Source: CAVWDU01 sp963840725 (GTDB lineage: Bacteria > Pseudomonadota > Gammaproteobacteria > Pseudomonadales > Halieaceae). Taken from it: 64,000 bases of DNA. The notes under the pieces are model-generated. The model was given only the letters and a program-made list of their open reading frames with translations, was not told where the DNA came from and ran no database searches. Within the stretch, counting starts at the first letter, position 1. Every line of letters starts with the position of its first letter. The stretch covers positions 62,001 through 126,000 of the forward strand of contig CAWIZY010000009.1 of assembly GCA_963840725.1 (NCBI GenBank), read 5' to 3'. Both the position numbers and the translations under genes were made by a program. Below, in pieces: positions 1 to 9,279 of the stretch.

Positions 1-690
1 CTGCGCGGGTCCAGTCCAACGCTGCGCTATGGTTTTTATACGAAGATGTCGGGGCAAGTCGAAATGGGTCGTTTCTATTTCGTCGATAACGGGGATCAGT
101 TGCAGGTTTCCCTTGTGCCTTATGGCATGCCCGCGGTCGAACTTCCCGTGACAAGGTATGACCGCAACGAGGGACTGCTTGTGTTGGGTTGGCAGGGACG
201 GCCTGAACGCATGTGCAGACTGATTCGGCAAAATGAGGAACTGTTTCTCGCCAGTTGTGTCGAGAAATTTCGTGTCTTGCCCATCGCTATCCGGCTTGCG
301 AATGAGTTCGATGACGAATGGATGGGCAAACAGTTCCTTGTATCAGATGTCGACCTGAAGATCATCGACCGGGCTATAGCAGATACTGAATTCTCAGGAG
401 CACGAAACCTGGGTGGTGATCGAAATTGCCTCGACGATATTGGAAGCCGTCGCTTCAGTGTGTTCTGCGCCCTCTACGCAGCTTCGATAGACGTAGACGG
501 CGTGTACAGGCACCGCAGACCGGCGATGCAGGCGGCGAGGGCCAGCCTCAAGCGCGAGTTCCCCGGCGACTACGCGCACACGCTGCGGGATATCAATAAC
601 ACAGAATCAATTTCAGACGCGGAGCTGGAAAAGAGCCTGGTCGAAGCGCGGAAAGACTTAAAGCAAGCTATGGGCTCCCGCTGGGAGTGA
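1..690 (+). CDS. Hypothetical protein, 5' end outside window
   Basis: The reading frame is open from base 1 to the TGA at 688-690. The first internal ATG is at 46, but the upstream residues (...TLRYGFYTK) read as normal protein, so the gene probably starts before the window. About 229 residues are visible. There is no signal peptide or transmembrane segment in the visible part and I recognise no family motif. The N-terminal half is rich in beta-type hydrophobic patterning. The C-terminal third is charged and helical, ending in a Glu/Lys-rich stretch. The coding region has the same GC-rich codon use as the true genes of the window. No function is proposed. Confidence 0.6.
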   Translation: MRGSSPTLRYGFYTKMSGQVEMGRFYFVDNGDQLQVSLVPYGMPAVELPVTRYDRNEGLLVLGWQGRPERMCRLIRQNEELFLASCVEKFRVLPIAIRLANEFDDEWMGKQFLVSDVDLKIIDRAIADTEFSGARNLGGDRNCLDDIGSRRFSVFCALYAASIDVDGVYRHRRPAMQAARASLKREFPGDYAHTLRDINNTESISDAELEKSLVEARKDLKQAMGSRWE

Positions 691-954
691 GTCCGGCTGG
701 AGTAACTTGAACTTCACTATTATTGATCAAATAGTGATCGGGGTTTTCCGGTTTATGAGTTGTGCTCCCAGGGCAGCCACGCCGAGGTCGCGGTGCCGAC
801 TCAGCTGGATTTGCTCACGTGGAGTGAGCGCGAATTACGTTGATTATCTGCCAGTGCGTCATTGCAAATTCTTACTCTGGTGCGAAGTTTCCTTTGCTTC
901 ATGATCACTGCGTTGGAGCCAGATTGATCACCTGGCTGCGATCAAAGAAGTTAA

Positions 955-1239
955 ACGGGCTCAGGGTCATCGCCTTCAGAATTTACCGGGTACAGGATTC
1001 ACGGCTTCCTGTCAGCCTATTTCGGTTTTATGGATGACGGCTTCAAGTTGTTCCAGCCAAGCGATCACTACTCAGATCTGCATGAGCGCAACGGCAGCCG
1101 GGACCTCAGTGCCGGTGATTGGAAACTGGGTCGCCACTACGCCGACCGGCAGACGCACATGTGGGCGCCAGTGGAAGAGGAGGGCACCTTCGACTACGAA
1201 CAGATACTGGCCTTCCTGGAGAGATGGCCTGATTCGTGA
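955..1239 (+). pseudogene. Short coding-like remnant, unknown family
   Basis: An open frame runs from just after a stop at 952 to TGA at 1237-1239. The first ATG is at 1030 (69 residues). The codons upstream of that ATG also read like protein (YRIHGFLSAYFGF), so this is probably the 3' end of a longer gene whose front is lost. The visible part is polar, with many His, Asp and Trp residues and no membrane segment. It overlaps by 4 bases the universal stress protein remnant that follows. The stretch 691-954 before it has stops in all plus frames and nothing I can recognise. Family unknown. Confidence 0.3.
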
Positions 1240-1502
1240 GCCGGAGTCGCCAGATCGCATGGGGTGAAATGGCGCAGTCGGCGGTGGAGTTCTTCAGACC
1301 ACTGGTCGAAACGTTGCGGGTGCGCGGAGGTGACATCGCTTTCATAGCTTTCGTTGGCCGAAAAAACGGTCTCCATCTCATCGTCGTCGGCAGCCATAGT
1401 CGTGGGAGGGTGAGTGAGATGTTACTGGGCAGCACTTCGCAAGGCCTCATTCGGGCCGCGTGCTGGACAGTGACAGTCGTGCCGGCAGGCAATCAAAACT
1501 GA
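1236..1502 (+). pseudogene. Universal stress protein (UspA family) remnant
   Basis: The frame encodes 88 residues whose C-terminal half matches the UspA-family ATP-binding signature: LIVVGSHSRG, then MLLGSTSQGL, then a C-x-V-x-VVP ending (residues about 46-84). That is the usual end of a 140-150 residue Usp domain. The first part, which should hold the first beta strands and the Asp-containing nucleotide loop, is missing or scrambled, and an internal deletion seems to sit near residue 42. I read it as a decayed gene and not a working short Usp. The gap 1503-1679 that follows carries the MFS gene promoter region and no gene. Confidence 0.6.
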
Positions 1503-1691
1503 ATCGGGCAACCAGGAACAAGTCCGTGGCGATTCCGATGTTTTTGCGTTCGGCTGATAAATCTTTACAGCCTCATTATGAAAACTGCGCTAGCATGTCG
1601 TGGCGGTAGTCCAGACCGGACCGGGTAGCGTAGTTCCTGCAATTGAATATGGCGTTTCGGCGCACCCCGCTGCGCGCCCTTGCCACGCACC

Positions 1692-3206
1692 ATGATGAGA
1701 AGCAGGTATAGCTTGGAGACACAAGCAGTCGACGACAGCAAGGGACACCTGACCGGATTCGGTTCCGCCGGGTACAGGAACTACGTGCTGTTACTGCTAA
1801 TGGGGGTTTATACCCTCAACTTCATTGACCGAACCCTGATTGCCGTGGTGGCCCAGCCCATCATCGAATCGTTTCAGCTCACTGACGCCCAGTGGGGCCT
1901 TCTGTATGGGCCTCCCTTTGCGATTTTCTATGCTGTGATGGGTCTACCCATCGCGCTGTGGGCAGACCGCGGTAATCGCGTACATATCATCACCTGCTGC
2001 ATCATTGTCTGGTCGCTCATGACCGCGCTGTGCGGTGTGGCCGCGGGCTTTGTTTCGCTATTGCTGTTTCGAATTGGTGTTGCCATCGGCGAGGCTGGCT
2101 GCACGCCGCCCGCCAATTCCCTGATTTGTGACTATTTCGTTGCCCGCAAGCGCGCCACGGCGCTTGGGGTCTATTCAATGGGCGTCACCCTGGGTGGTGT
2201 GCTGGCCAACCTGTTTGGCGGCCCGATCGCGCAAATGCAAGGCAGTGACTTCGGCGCGTGGATTAATCGTATCGGCATCGGCTGGATGTTCGGAGGAATC
2301 GACTGGTCTACGACTGAAGGCTGGCGCCTCGCATTTGTGGTGGTCGGAATGCCGGGTGTGCTTGTTGCGATGATCGTGCTGCGCACTATCAAGGAGCCGC
2401 CCCGTGGCTACTCGGATCCCCCCGACGCAGCGCCAAAGCCCAAGGCTCACTGGGGTGAGGCGTTTCAGGAACTGAAGCACAAGTCGTCCTTCTGGTGGAT
2501 GGCCATCGGGGCATCATTGGTGGCGTTTGTCGGCTACGGTCTGGTCAGTTTCCAGGCGCCGTTCCTGCAGCGAGAGCACGGACTCAATGTACGTGATGCC
2601 GCGCTGCAGTTTGGCGCACCGCTGTCCCTCATGGCCGCTGCGGGGACTTTTCTCGGCGGGTATCTGACGGAGCGACTGACACCGAAATCTCCCACAGCCA
2701 TGGCATGGGTGCCAGCCATCGGACTGCTTCTCTCGATTCCGGCCTACGTCGCCGCGTTTTTTGTGGACGACCTGCGCCTGGTCTTCATTCTTTGGGGCGT
2801 AGCGGCGACTTTGCACTATGCCTATCTTGGAGCCCAGTATAATATTGGCCAGAGCGTTGTCAGCAACCGCTCCCGAGCGACAGCGATCGCCGTGCTGCTG
2901 ATCCTCGTTTCCCTTATAGGCAACGGCATCGGCCCGTACTTCGTAGGGTTCATGAGCGATTTCTTTATGCAACGCGAACTCGCAGCGGCCGAACCCTTGC
3001 AGGGTATTGAGCCGGCACTTTGCCTGATGCGCGACGCGGGCCTGTCCGAGGCGCAACTGACGGCCTGCGCCGACGCCAGCTCGACCGGTCTGAAGATGGC
3101 GATGTCTGTGACGGTATGCTGGTTTATCGTTGCCGGCTCTTGTTTTCTGGTCTGCGCCGCCAGGCTTAAGCGAGACCTCGTTGTAGAACTGGGCGCGAGG
3201 GTCTAA
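1692..3206 (+). CDS. MFS transporter, spinster-like family
   Basis: About 504 residues forming a 12-helix major facilitator in the cytoplasmic membrane. The N-terminal half has the first helix with NFIDRT, the loop 2-3 region with ALWADRGNR (the MFS motif A position) and the GEAG motif of helix 5, which is typical of spinster-type MFS proteins near sphingolipid, aromatic or organic acid catabolic genes. The C-terminal half repeats the pattern (GYLTERL). The frame is open from a TTG at 1680. I prefer the ATG at 1692 (or 1695), but a TTG at 1713 preceded by a purine-rich AGCAGG is also possible. It stands alone, so the substrate cannot be told; the family exports or imports amphipathic organic compounds. 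Confidence 0.9.
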   Translation: MMRSRYSLETQAVDDSKGHLTGFGSAGYRNYVLLLLMGVYTLNFIDRTLIAVVAQPIIESFQLTDAQWGLLYGPPFAIFYAVMGLPIALWADRGNRVHIITCCIIVWSLMTALCGVAAGFVSLLLFRIGVAIGEAGCTPPANSLICDYFVARKRATALGVYSMGVTLGGVLANLFGGPIAQMQGSDFGAWINRIGIGWMFGGIDWSTTEGWRLAFVVVGMPGVLVAMIVLRTIKEPPRGYSDPPDAAPKPKAHWGEAFQELKHKSSFWWMAIGASLVAFVGYGLVSFQAPFLQREHGLNVRDAALQFGAPLSLMAAAGTFLGGYLTERLTPKSPTAMAWVPAIGLLLSIPAYVAAFFVDDLRLVFILWGVAATLHYAYLGAQYNIGQSVVSNRSRATAIAVLLILVSLIGNGIGPYFVGFMSDFFMQRELAAAEPLQGIEPALCLMRDAGLSEAQLTACADASSTGLKMAMSVTVCWFIVAGSCFLVCAARLKRDLVVELGARV

Positions 3207-3547
3207 ACGTGAAACCCACTATGATTCTGAAGCTTCAAGCGCGTTGAATGTTGAAGTGGGTGTCCTGGTTATTCTCTTGAGGTGGGTGTCCTGGTTGTTC
3301 TCGCGGCCGCGCAACCTTCTCACCCGGCATCAAGCCGCGGCCCTGTCCCAACCAATGAGCGTATTGCCATTGTTCAGAGGTACCCTAGCCGCCGTTTCGA
3401 GTTCCTTTAGCCAAGCCGAGCGGTGGCGTTACATGATAAAACGTTTGAAATCTTTTCACCCAATAGAGGTTAAGCACAGAGATCTTTTGCTCAAAGTCTA
3501 GAAAACAGAAAAGGAATAGGAGACCTCAATCGCGAGGAAAGTCTGGT
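3207..3547. repeat. Intergenic stretch with two short repeat types
   Basis: No gene is seen between the MFS stop and the LMF1 gene end. A 15-base unit GTGGGTGTCCTGGTT occurs at 3256-3270 and again at 3282-3296. Its core GGTGGGTGTCCTG recurs in a longer tandem repeat near 28.1 kb. At about 3359-3390 lies a sequence (GCGTATTGCCATTGTTCAGA and on through GGTACCCTAG) that matches the right terminus of the inverted-repeat element at 57.0 kb with only a few changes. The matching left terminus is absent here. Confidence 0.55.
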
Positions 3548-3655
3548 GGGGGCTGCGGCGCCATTTTCCTGCAGACCAACCCAGCCCTCGACGGGCAACG
3601 CGATGACCCGCGCTACCTGGCGATGGTCGATACGGTTGGCTTTACCACGGGTTAG
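3548..3655 (+). pseudogene. Possible 3' remnant of a lost gene
   Basis: A short frame ending in TAG at 3653-3655 reads like the C-terminus of a soluble protein (GAIFLQTNPALDG, then DDPRYLAMVDTVGF). The DDPRY...L..VGF pattern is common at the end of TPR-type proteins. No start codon or upstream homology is visible, and the end overlaps the convergent LMF1-family gene by three bases. It could be chance. Confidence 0.25.
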
Positions 3656-5487
3656 TCCCGCCCGGCGTCAGGCACACGGTCCATCGGCAACTGCCATGCG
3701 GTGGGCGGCCAGAATCTGGAAAGATACTCCCGGCTCCACCATGCGCCCGTTGCCTCACGCTCCGACCGGTCGGAAAAGCGGTACCGGTACAGGGAGGCTC
3801 GGATGTAGGTCGGGGGTTTATCGGGAAAAGGATTGAATTCGAGCAGCGCCACTACCGGATCGGCATTGGTCAGCAGACCCTTCACCAGCCCCTGTAGCCA
3901 GGGATTCTGATCACGCGGCGCCAGTGCCGCGAACCACAGCTGCCAGTCCAGCCGCGGCTGGTGCGGCGTCGCCCAGACCGGACGCCTCCCGATGGCGCCG
4001 GGTTTGTAGGGCAGCTCGTAGGCCTGCCAGTCCCGCCCGTTGCGTGATCCCTCGAAAATGATTTCCCTGCGTTCAGTGGTCATGACTGCAAACAGTCCAT
4101 AGGCGTTCGCCACATGAAAGGGTTCGCTCCAGCGGATCAGCTGGAGCGGCAGGCCGGCCAACGTGGTGCGCCCGAGGGTGTTGGCCAGCAGGATCGTGCT
4201 CAGCACCAGGTAGCTGATGGCGACCACGCTGCAAAGCGTCTGCCTGCCCGCGCCCGCTCGGTCCAAAGATTCGGCGGTTGCCAGCCGTCGAATAGAACCA
4301 GGGTACCCTGCGGCTATCTGACGGTCGTCCAACAGCAGCAGGCAGAGGCAGAGGGTGAGCAGGTTGAAAAAATTGTAGTTTCCGGTGGCGATGATAAGAC
4401 CCTGAAACAGCGCGATACCCACCGCCGCTAATGCCCGCGGGCGGCGGGGCATCAGGATCAGGAACGGCAGTAAAAGCTCTACTGCGAAGGTGAATACCAC
4501 CCCACCCCGCAGTATCAACTCCGGCATTTTGTCGACGTACCAGGCCAATACCGTCGGCAGCGGCTGGGTGTGAAAGTGATAGTCCAGAGCTGTCAGGTCT
4601 CGCCAACTGGGGTCCCCACTCAGGAGCTTCACCAGGCCTGATTGCCACATGAAGCGAAACAGCAGCCAGCGATACAGCCAGGTGAACAGTCGCGGGCTGG
4701 AGGATAGAAAGATCGCGAGAAATCCGCATTCGAGCAACAGGACATCCCACTGGAAAGACATGAATACCTGTCCGGCGTGATACAGGGACAGGTAGCCCAG
4801 GTACAGGCCGACCAGGCAAAACCGCGGCCAACAATTTGCCAGCAGCAACAGGGCAAGACCACAACCCCCGTAACCTATCGCGCTGATGAACGCGTCGCTG
4901 GAATGCAGCCACAGGAGAGAGGGTAGCAACCGGTATTTTTCCGGCCCGTAACTCAGATCCACCGCGGCAAAAAAGTCAGTTGCGGGCAGGATTCCTTGAG
5001 CGCCGATCAATCCCGGTGCCTGCAGCGTGAACGACAGGAAGGCCGAGAAGTATATCAATGCCAGCAAACGCAGAAACAGCCAGCAGGAAAGACGCTGGGA
5101 GGTGACTTGCAGTTGCTCGCCAAACAACAACCTGCACGCTCGAAAGACGCCGTTCCTGTGTCTCGCCACCCACCTGTAGCACCACTCACTGAGGGCGGCG
5201 AAGAGCGGCAAGTGGCTATAGCACCAGGCGAGGAGCCGGGTCGACCCTCCCTGTCCCAGGGCCTGGAATGCCGCCTGCGCGCCACTGGCGATGGAGCCAT
5301 CGGGTTTCACCAGTTGAATCGAAGCCCTGAACTCGCTCTCGCTGATCTGGGGGAATTGCTGATAAACGTCCTGGTAGGGTTGGTAATCCAGATCGCCGCC
5401 GGTTGCGGAGCGCGCATAGTCGACACAGTACTGGCAGAACCGACAATCGCCGTCGTAGATGAGTAGGGACTGTCGCACTTCGCTCAT
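3652..5487 (-). CDS. DUF393 thiol-oxidoreductase / lipase maturation factor (LMF1-like) fusion
   Basis: 611 residues. Residues about 8-115 form a DCC/DUF393 domain with the DGDCRFCQYC thioredoxin-like redox motif (DxxCxxC). From about residue 135 the protein is membrane-embedded with roughly eight to ten hydrophobic helices, including GLIGAQGILPA and FMSFQWDVLLLECGF, which are hallmarks of the lipase maturation factor 1 family. In animals LMF1 helps lipases fold in the ER. The bacterial homologues have no settled role and may help fold or oxidise envelope enzymes. The fusion of a redox domain to LMF1 supports a disulfide-linked maturation role (inference). The gene stands alone and starts at an ATG with the DCC motif directly after it. 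Confidence 0.85.
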   Translation of the reverse strand: MSEVRQSLLIYDGDCRFCQYCVDYARSATGGDLDYQPYQDVYQQFPQISESEFRASIQLVKPDGSIASGAQAAFQALGQGGSTRLLAWCYSHLPLFAALSEWCYRWVARHRNGVFRACRLLFGEQLQVTSQRLSCWLFLRLLALIYFSAFLSFTLQAPGLIGAQGILPATDFFAAVDLSYGPEKYRLLPSLLWLHSSDAFISAIGYGGCGLALLLLANCWPRFCLVGLYLGYLSLYHAGQVFMSFQWDVLLLECGFLAIFLSSSPRLFTWLYRWLLFRFMWQSGLVKLLSGDPSWRDLTALDYHFHTQPLPTVLAWYVDKMPELILRGGVVFTFAVELLLPFLILMPRRPRALAAVGIALFQGLIIATGNYNFFNLLTLCLCLLLLDDRQIAAGYPGSIRRLATAESLDRAGAGRQTLCSVVAISYLVLSTILLANTLGRTTLAGLPLQLIRWSEPFHVANAYGLFAVMTTERREIIFEGSRNGRDWQAYELPYKPGAIGRRPVWATPHQPRLDWQLWFAALAPRDQNPWLQGLVKGLLTNADPVVALLEFNPFPDKPPTYIRASLYRYRFSDRSEREATGAWWSREYLSRFWPPTAWQLPMDRVPDAGRD

Positions 5488-5860
5488 TGCGTTATCTCCT
5501 GACTCCTGACGAAAGCCGCGCTAATGAGCTGGACGCATCGCGTGTCATGTGGGCGATCCTCGATAAGGAGTAGCGAGTCAACCTCTAAAGCTAACACGTT
5601 GCCGGGTATCCATGTAACGAACCTTCCCGGAAGACCATTATCGATGTGCTGTGGACGCCGGTGCGTTGCTACAGTAGTCTGCGTTAAAAACAGCAACAGA
5701 CAACTACGATCATGTTTTATATCGACCCCGATAAAACTCAACTGTCGTCATTTCCTGCCGAGAGGCCCTTGGGAGGAAAAGGGGGTCTTGACAAGAGGGT
5801 CTGGCCCCTTTTGCATTCTCACTTTATGTCGTTTGGGTCTATAGATGCCTGAACATCAGT
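5488..5860. other. Divergent intergenic region
   Basis: This stretch separates the minus-strand LMF1-type gene from the plus-strand VanZ-like gene. I see no convincing gene: the open frames here have no hydrophobic patterning, ribosome site or recognisable motif. An inverted repeat AAAAGGGG (5777-5784) / CCCCTTTT (5805-5812) with a 20-base loop lies about 50 bases before the VanZ-like start. It could be a structured leader or a degenerate copy of the AAAAGGGG-containing dispersed repeats found in the right part of the window. Confidence 0.4.
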
Positions 5861-7222
5861 ATGCAGAATAATCGTCATCCCGGAAAAAACACCAGCCCGC
5901 GAGCCAGCAGCCAGTTTGTCGTGACGCTGCTGTTAGGCTACGCTCTTCTGCTCATCTATGGCACGCTGTTTCCACTGGTCAACTGGCAGTCACCCGTGAC
6001 AAGTCCATTTGCGATGATGCTACAGCACGGGCTGAGTCATACGTCACGCCCGGACATTCTTGCTAATTTTCTTGTCTATATGCCGCTCGGGGTATTGCTC
6101 GCGGGGGCGTTTCCCCTGCGCTACAGCCCCGCGTGTCGGCTAATTTTCGCGACAGTGGCAAGCGCCTTGCTCAGTCTTTCCCTGGAGTATCTGCAGGCGC
6201 ACTCCCCCGGCCGAGTCCCGTCGATTATTGATGTAATGTCGAACACAGCAGGCGGTTTCTCCGGCGCACTGCTGGCAGTACTGTTTTGGCAGGATACCTT
6301 CATTGGCGGACGCCTGAAACGCCTGCGGAATACCTACATTGAAACTGGGTCACTGGCAAACCTGGGACTGACAGTGTTTGCCCTCTGGGTGCTGTCTCAA
6401 TTGAGCCCTCTGGTTCCTTCCCTCGATATGGGTAACCTGCGAGACGGTATCAAACCGCTGTGGCTAACGTTAAACCAACCTGGCTCACTGCAGTGGGTGC
6501 GCGTTGCCGAGTATACGATGGCGATTTCCGCGCTTGGGATATTGAGCGGTACGCTGCTGCGAAAAGTGCATAAGCCAAAGCTGTCTTACATCACCTTCGC
6601 CTTGGTCGTGCTTCTGCTGAAAGTGCCTGTGTTCGGCCGCCAGCTTTCACTTGAGGCATTGCTCGGACTTGGTATCGGATTGGCATTTTTTGCCCTGTGC
6701 ACGAAAATGTCGCTGCGGCTGCAGTTCATGATTGCAGCAGTCATGCTGCTGGGTGCCGTTGTCTGCGCCGGCCTATATGCTCCAGCGGGCGCGACAATCA
6801 CATCACTATCTGTTCCTTCTACCTTCAGCTGGGTTCCGTTCAGAAGCCATCTCAACAACGAGATCACTGGCATTATCGATATTCTCGATGGGACATGGCC
6901 ATTTCTGGGGCTGAGCTATATAGCGCTTTTGTCGGTTCCCTCGCGCCGCATAGCCATCGCCACAGTCGGAGCCCTGCTGGTATTTATGATTGTTTTTGCT
7001 CTTGAATGGCATCAGCAGTCCGTCCCCGGTAGATCAGCAGATATTACCGACGCTATTCTTGCCGTGATCGCGTGGCTGGTTCCCTGGCTGTCTCCTTCGT
7101 TGAGGAAAGCAGCTGAAACCGAAACTGCTAAAGTGGAAAACAGTTCAGAGGAACCCGGGACACGCGAGATTTCGCCGGTGGTTTCAGGCCCGGTGGACTG
7201 GCACAGGTCTTCTAGTCCCTGA
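5861..7222 (+). CDS. VanZ-like membrane protein with two VanZ domains
   Basis: 453 residues with many transmembrane helices. The first VanZ-like unit (residues about 15-150) has LLIYGTLFPLVNW, the DILANFLVYMPLG motif and SLEYLQAHSPGRVPSIIDVMSNTAGG, which is the characteristic pattern of VanZ family proteins. A second copy near residues 320-425 shows WVPFRSHL and ALEWHQQSVPGRSADITDAI. VanZ raises teicoplanin resistance in enterococci; the role of the many proteobacterial homologues is unknown, and many lie near polysaccharide or envelope genes. The polar C-terminal tail is disordered. The 3' end overlaps the convergent nitrilase gene by 11 bases. Confidence 0.85.
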   Translation: MQNNRHPGKNTSPRASSQFVVTLLLGYALLLIYGTLFPLVNWQSPVTSPFAMMLQHGLSHTSRPDILANFLVYMPLGVLLAGAFPLRYSPACRLIFATVASALLSLSLEYLQAHSPGRVPSIIDVMSNTAGGFSGALLAVLFWQDTFIGGRLKRLRNTYIETGSLANLGLTVFALWVLSQLSPLVPSLDMGNLRDGIKPLWLTLNQPGSLQWVRVAEYTMAISALGILSGTLLRKVHKPKLSYITFALVVLLLKVPVFGRQLSLEALLGLGIGLAFFALCTKMSLRLQFMIAAVMLLGAVVCAGLYAPAGATITSLSVPSTFSWVPFRSHLNNEITGIIDILDGTWPFLGLSYIALLSVPSRRIAIATVGALLVFMIVFALEWHQQSVPGRSADITDAILAVIAWLVPWLSPSLRKAAETETAKVENSSEEPGTREISPVVSGPVDWHRSSSP

Positions 7223-8162
7223 ATTCGACTGTAGACTGTCGCTCCCTGTTTACCGTCAACCGGGTTACATCGGGGCGGGAATAATGCCCGACCGGGTCAA
7301 AGTTCTGCCGTTCCTCATAGACGCGATGAAAGTCGAGCGTGTGGTAGATCAGGCCTTCAGTGTTGACCACGGGTTCAATGATCCATTCACCATCGGGGCC
7401 TGCTATGCACGAGCCACCGTTCGCGAGTACATCAGGCGCGTCCTCCAGTACCCTGGCCAGATGTGGGGTGTTTTTCGGAAAGTCCTTCTTGCTCATTAAA
7501 GAGGACACAGAGATGACGAAACTGCGCGATTCTCTGGCGATAAACCGGGTAATATCTCTGGTGTTATGGTCACCGCCCGGCCAAACGGCGATGTGCAGGT
7601 TTTCGCCTTGTCCGTAGAGTGCGGCTCTGGCAAGCGGCATCCAGTTTTCCCAGCAGTTGAGTCCGCCGACGGTAAACTGTTTCAGGGAATGTACGCGCAG
7701 TCCGTTGCCATCACCAGCTGCCCAGGTCAGGCGTTCGTCATAGGTTGGTTGAAGCTTCCTGTGGACCGACTGAATTTCGCCGGTGGCATCGATGTAAACC
7801 AATGACGCATACAGGCTGTGCCCGCCCCGGTTCCTGGCGCGTTCTATGATGCCGAGGTAAACGGCGATCTTATGCTCTTTGGCGAGATCGCACACAGCAT
7901 TCAATTCTCCAGCCTCGATCTGGACCGCGTTGCGAGCGTAGTGCGCATGAATTTCCTTGTTGATACCCAGATCCCATTTGGCACCCTCCGTGAGGGCGAG
8001 CCAGAAAGGGTACCCGGGCAGGAATGCCTCTCCGAATACAATGAGCTCCGCCTGTTCATTGGCGGCAGCCGATATAGCGGCGGCGACCTTCTCCATAGTC
8101 GCGGCTTTATCCAGCCAGACCGGTGCTATTTGAGCCAGCGCGACCTTTAACTGATTTTCCAT
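7212..8162 (-). CDS. Carbon-nitrogen hydrolase (nitrilase family)
   Basis: 316 residues from the ATG at 8160-8162, preceded by a GGAG ribosome site. An upstream in-frame start would add 39 unrelated residues. The catalytic triad is clear: Glu45 in FGEAFLPGYP, Lys136 in HRKLQPTYDERLTW, and Cys170 in GGLNCWENWMPLAR. These motif versions are those of true nitrilases (nitrile to carboxylic acid plus ammonia), not of amidases or N-carbamoylases. It is a soluble cytoplasmic enzyme. The GST gene follows the same strand upstream with a 67-base gap, so the two may be co-transcribed. The physiological nitrile is unknown; arylacetonitriles and aliphatic nitriles are typical for the family. Confidence 0.93.
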   Translation of the reverse strand: MENQLKVALAQIAPVWLDKAATMEKVAAAISAAANEQAELIVFGEAFLPGYPFWLALTEGAKWDLGINKEIHAHYARNAVQIEAGELNAVCDLAKEHKIAVYLGIIERARNRGGHSLYASLVYIDATGEIQSVHRKLQPTYDERLTWAAGDGNGLRVHSLKQFTVGGLNCWENWMPLARAALYGQGENLHIAVWPGGDHNTRDITRFIARESRSFVISVSSLMSKKDFPKNTPHLARVLEDAPDVLANGGSCIAGPDGEWIIEPVVNTEGLIYHTLDFHRVYEERQNFDPVGHYSRPDVTRLTVNRERQSTVEFRD

Positions 8163-8229
8163 CGAACCTACTCCGCGTATCCGGCCTGCCTGGCAGCTGC
8201 AGGCCACGCAGCCGGGTAGGGGCACCGCT

Positions 8230-8913
8230 CTATTTTGCCGGAATGGTGTTCTCAGCCATGGTTTTGGCGACATAGGCATAGAAGTCCGGCTCGTTGGCCC
8301 GCCGGTCGGCTTCCACCTTGCGGGCGATATCGGTCTCGCGCATAGAACGGGTCCATTCCTTCATGCCTGGTATCTCGGCGAGGATGTCCCACTCCATTTG
8401 TTTCGAGCCTATCGCCGTGACTACCGCGTTGCAGTAGTGCACGTAGATATCGGCCATGGTGAAATCGTCGCCGGCAATGTTTGGTGAAAACCGGCACAGA
8501 CGTCGCAGCGCGCCAATCCCACGCTCCGTAATCTGCCGCGCATCATCGAGTACGGGCTGCGGCGCGGGATTGCCTGAGAAGGCGTAGGCGATCAGTTTGC
8601 GGCTGGAGAGCTCCAGGTAGAGCTCGGTTATTTTCATGATCTGGCGTACCCGGGCCCGCGCCAGCGGATCGGATGGATACAAGGGCTCGTCCGGGTAGGC
8701 CTCATCCAGGTAGTCGCAAATCACGCTCGTCTCCGAAAGGTGCTGGCCATCCTCCGTGGTCAGCGCTGGAATCTTGCCAGCCGGGCTGATCGCCAGCCAG
8801 TCGTCTCCGCCACCGTAGATCAGGTGCTCCTCGAACGGAATCCCCTTGTGCAGCAGAACGTGCTTGACGACGTTGTAGTAATTGCTCGATGAAAAACCGT
8901 GCAGGGTAAGCAT
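8230..8913 (-). CDS. Glutathione S-transferase family protein
   Basis: 227 residues from the ATG at 8911-8913 (AGGAG about 12 bases upstream). The N-terminal thioredoxin-fold domain (1-80) has SSNYYNVVKHVLLHKGIPFEE, the cis-Pro region GKIPAL and the glutathione-binding Glu-Ser-like LSETSVICDYLDE. The all-helical C-terminal domain (90-225) contains DDFTMADIYVHYC with the N-capping Asp. GSTs conjugate glutathione to electrophiles or isomerise substrates in aromatic degradation. It is probably co-transcribed with the nitrilase downstream, which hints at detoxification or xenobiotic breakdown (inference). A longer frame reaching 9015 would add an unrelated Arg/Pro-rich leader. Confidence 0.93.
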   Translation of the reverse strand: MLTLHGFSSSNYYNVVKHVLLHKGIPFEEHLIYGGGDDWLAISPAGKIPALTTEDGQHLSETSVICDYLDEAYPDEPLYPSDPLARARVRQIMKITELYLELSSRKLIAYAFSGNPAPQPVLDDARQITERGIGALRRLCRFSPNIAGDDFTMADIYVHYCNAVVTAIGSKQMEWDILAEIPGMKEWTRSMRETDIARKVEADRRANEPDFYAYVAKTMAENTIPAK

Positions 8914-9279
8914 GGGCTGTGGCACTCCTGGTTCAGTCCCTGTGGCTCGCACCGGGCAGCAGGGCCGTCGTGCGCGAAAGTAGACAGTATAGGCGCTTTG
9001 GGCACCCGGTCGCACTCACTGCGCTCAACCCCTGTTCTACACGCTCCGAAACAAGCCAGGAAAACAAGCGTGGACTTCAGCCAACGCGTGACAGCTCTGG
9101 CTGCGCATCGAATGCGCGGTGAGGCCAGGCGGTGTACTTCACGTCCGCCGGTTCGGGGAAGGTTGTCAATTACTGGTTTTCGCGACTTATCAGGCTGATT
9201 TCGGGGGGAGAGGTCGTTATTTCATCACTTTTTCGATAGAATGCGTGGCGTTTTAAGGGGCAAAATAGCGGGAATAATC

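Noticed and set aside
3244..3501. Small plus-strand gene after the MFS gene
   Set aside because: It is composed of the short GTGGGTGTCCTGG repeats and the solo inverted-repeat end, so it is repeat sequence.
5777..5812. Intrinsic terminator before the VanZ-like gene
   Set aside because: AAAAGGGG / CCCCTTTT has a 20-base loop and T residues only inside the stem. No gene ends before it on the plus strand.
5524..5844. Plus-strand gene in the gap before the VanZ-like gene
   Set aside because: No hydrophobic patterning or motif and unusual codon use; it contains an inverted repeat.
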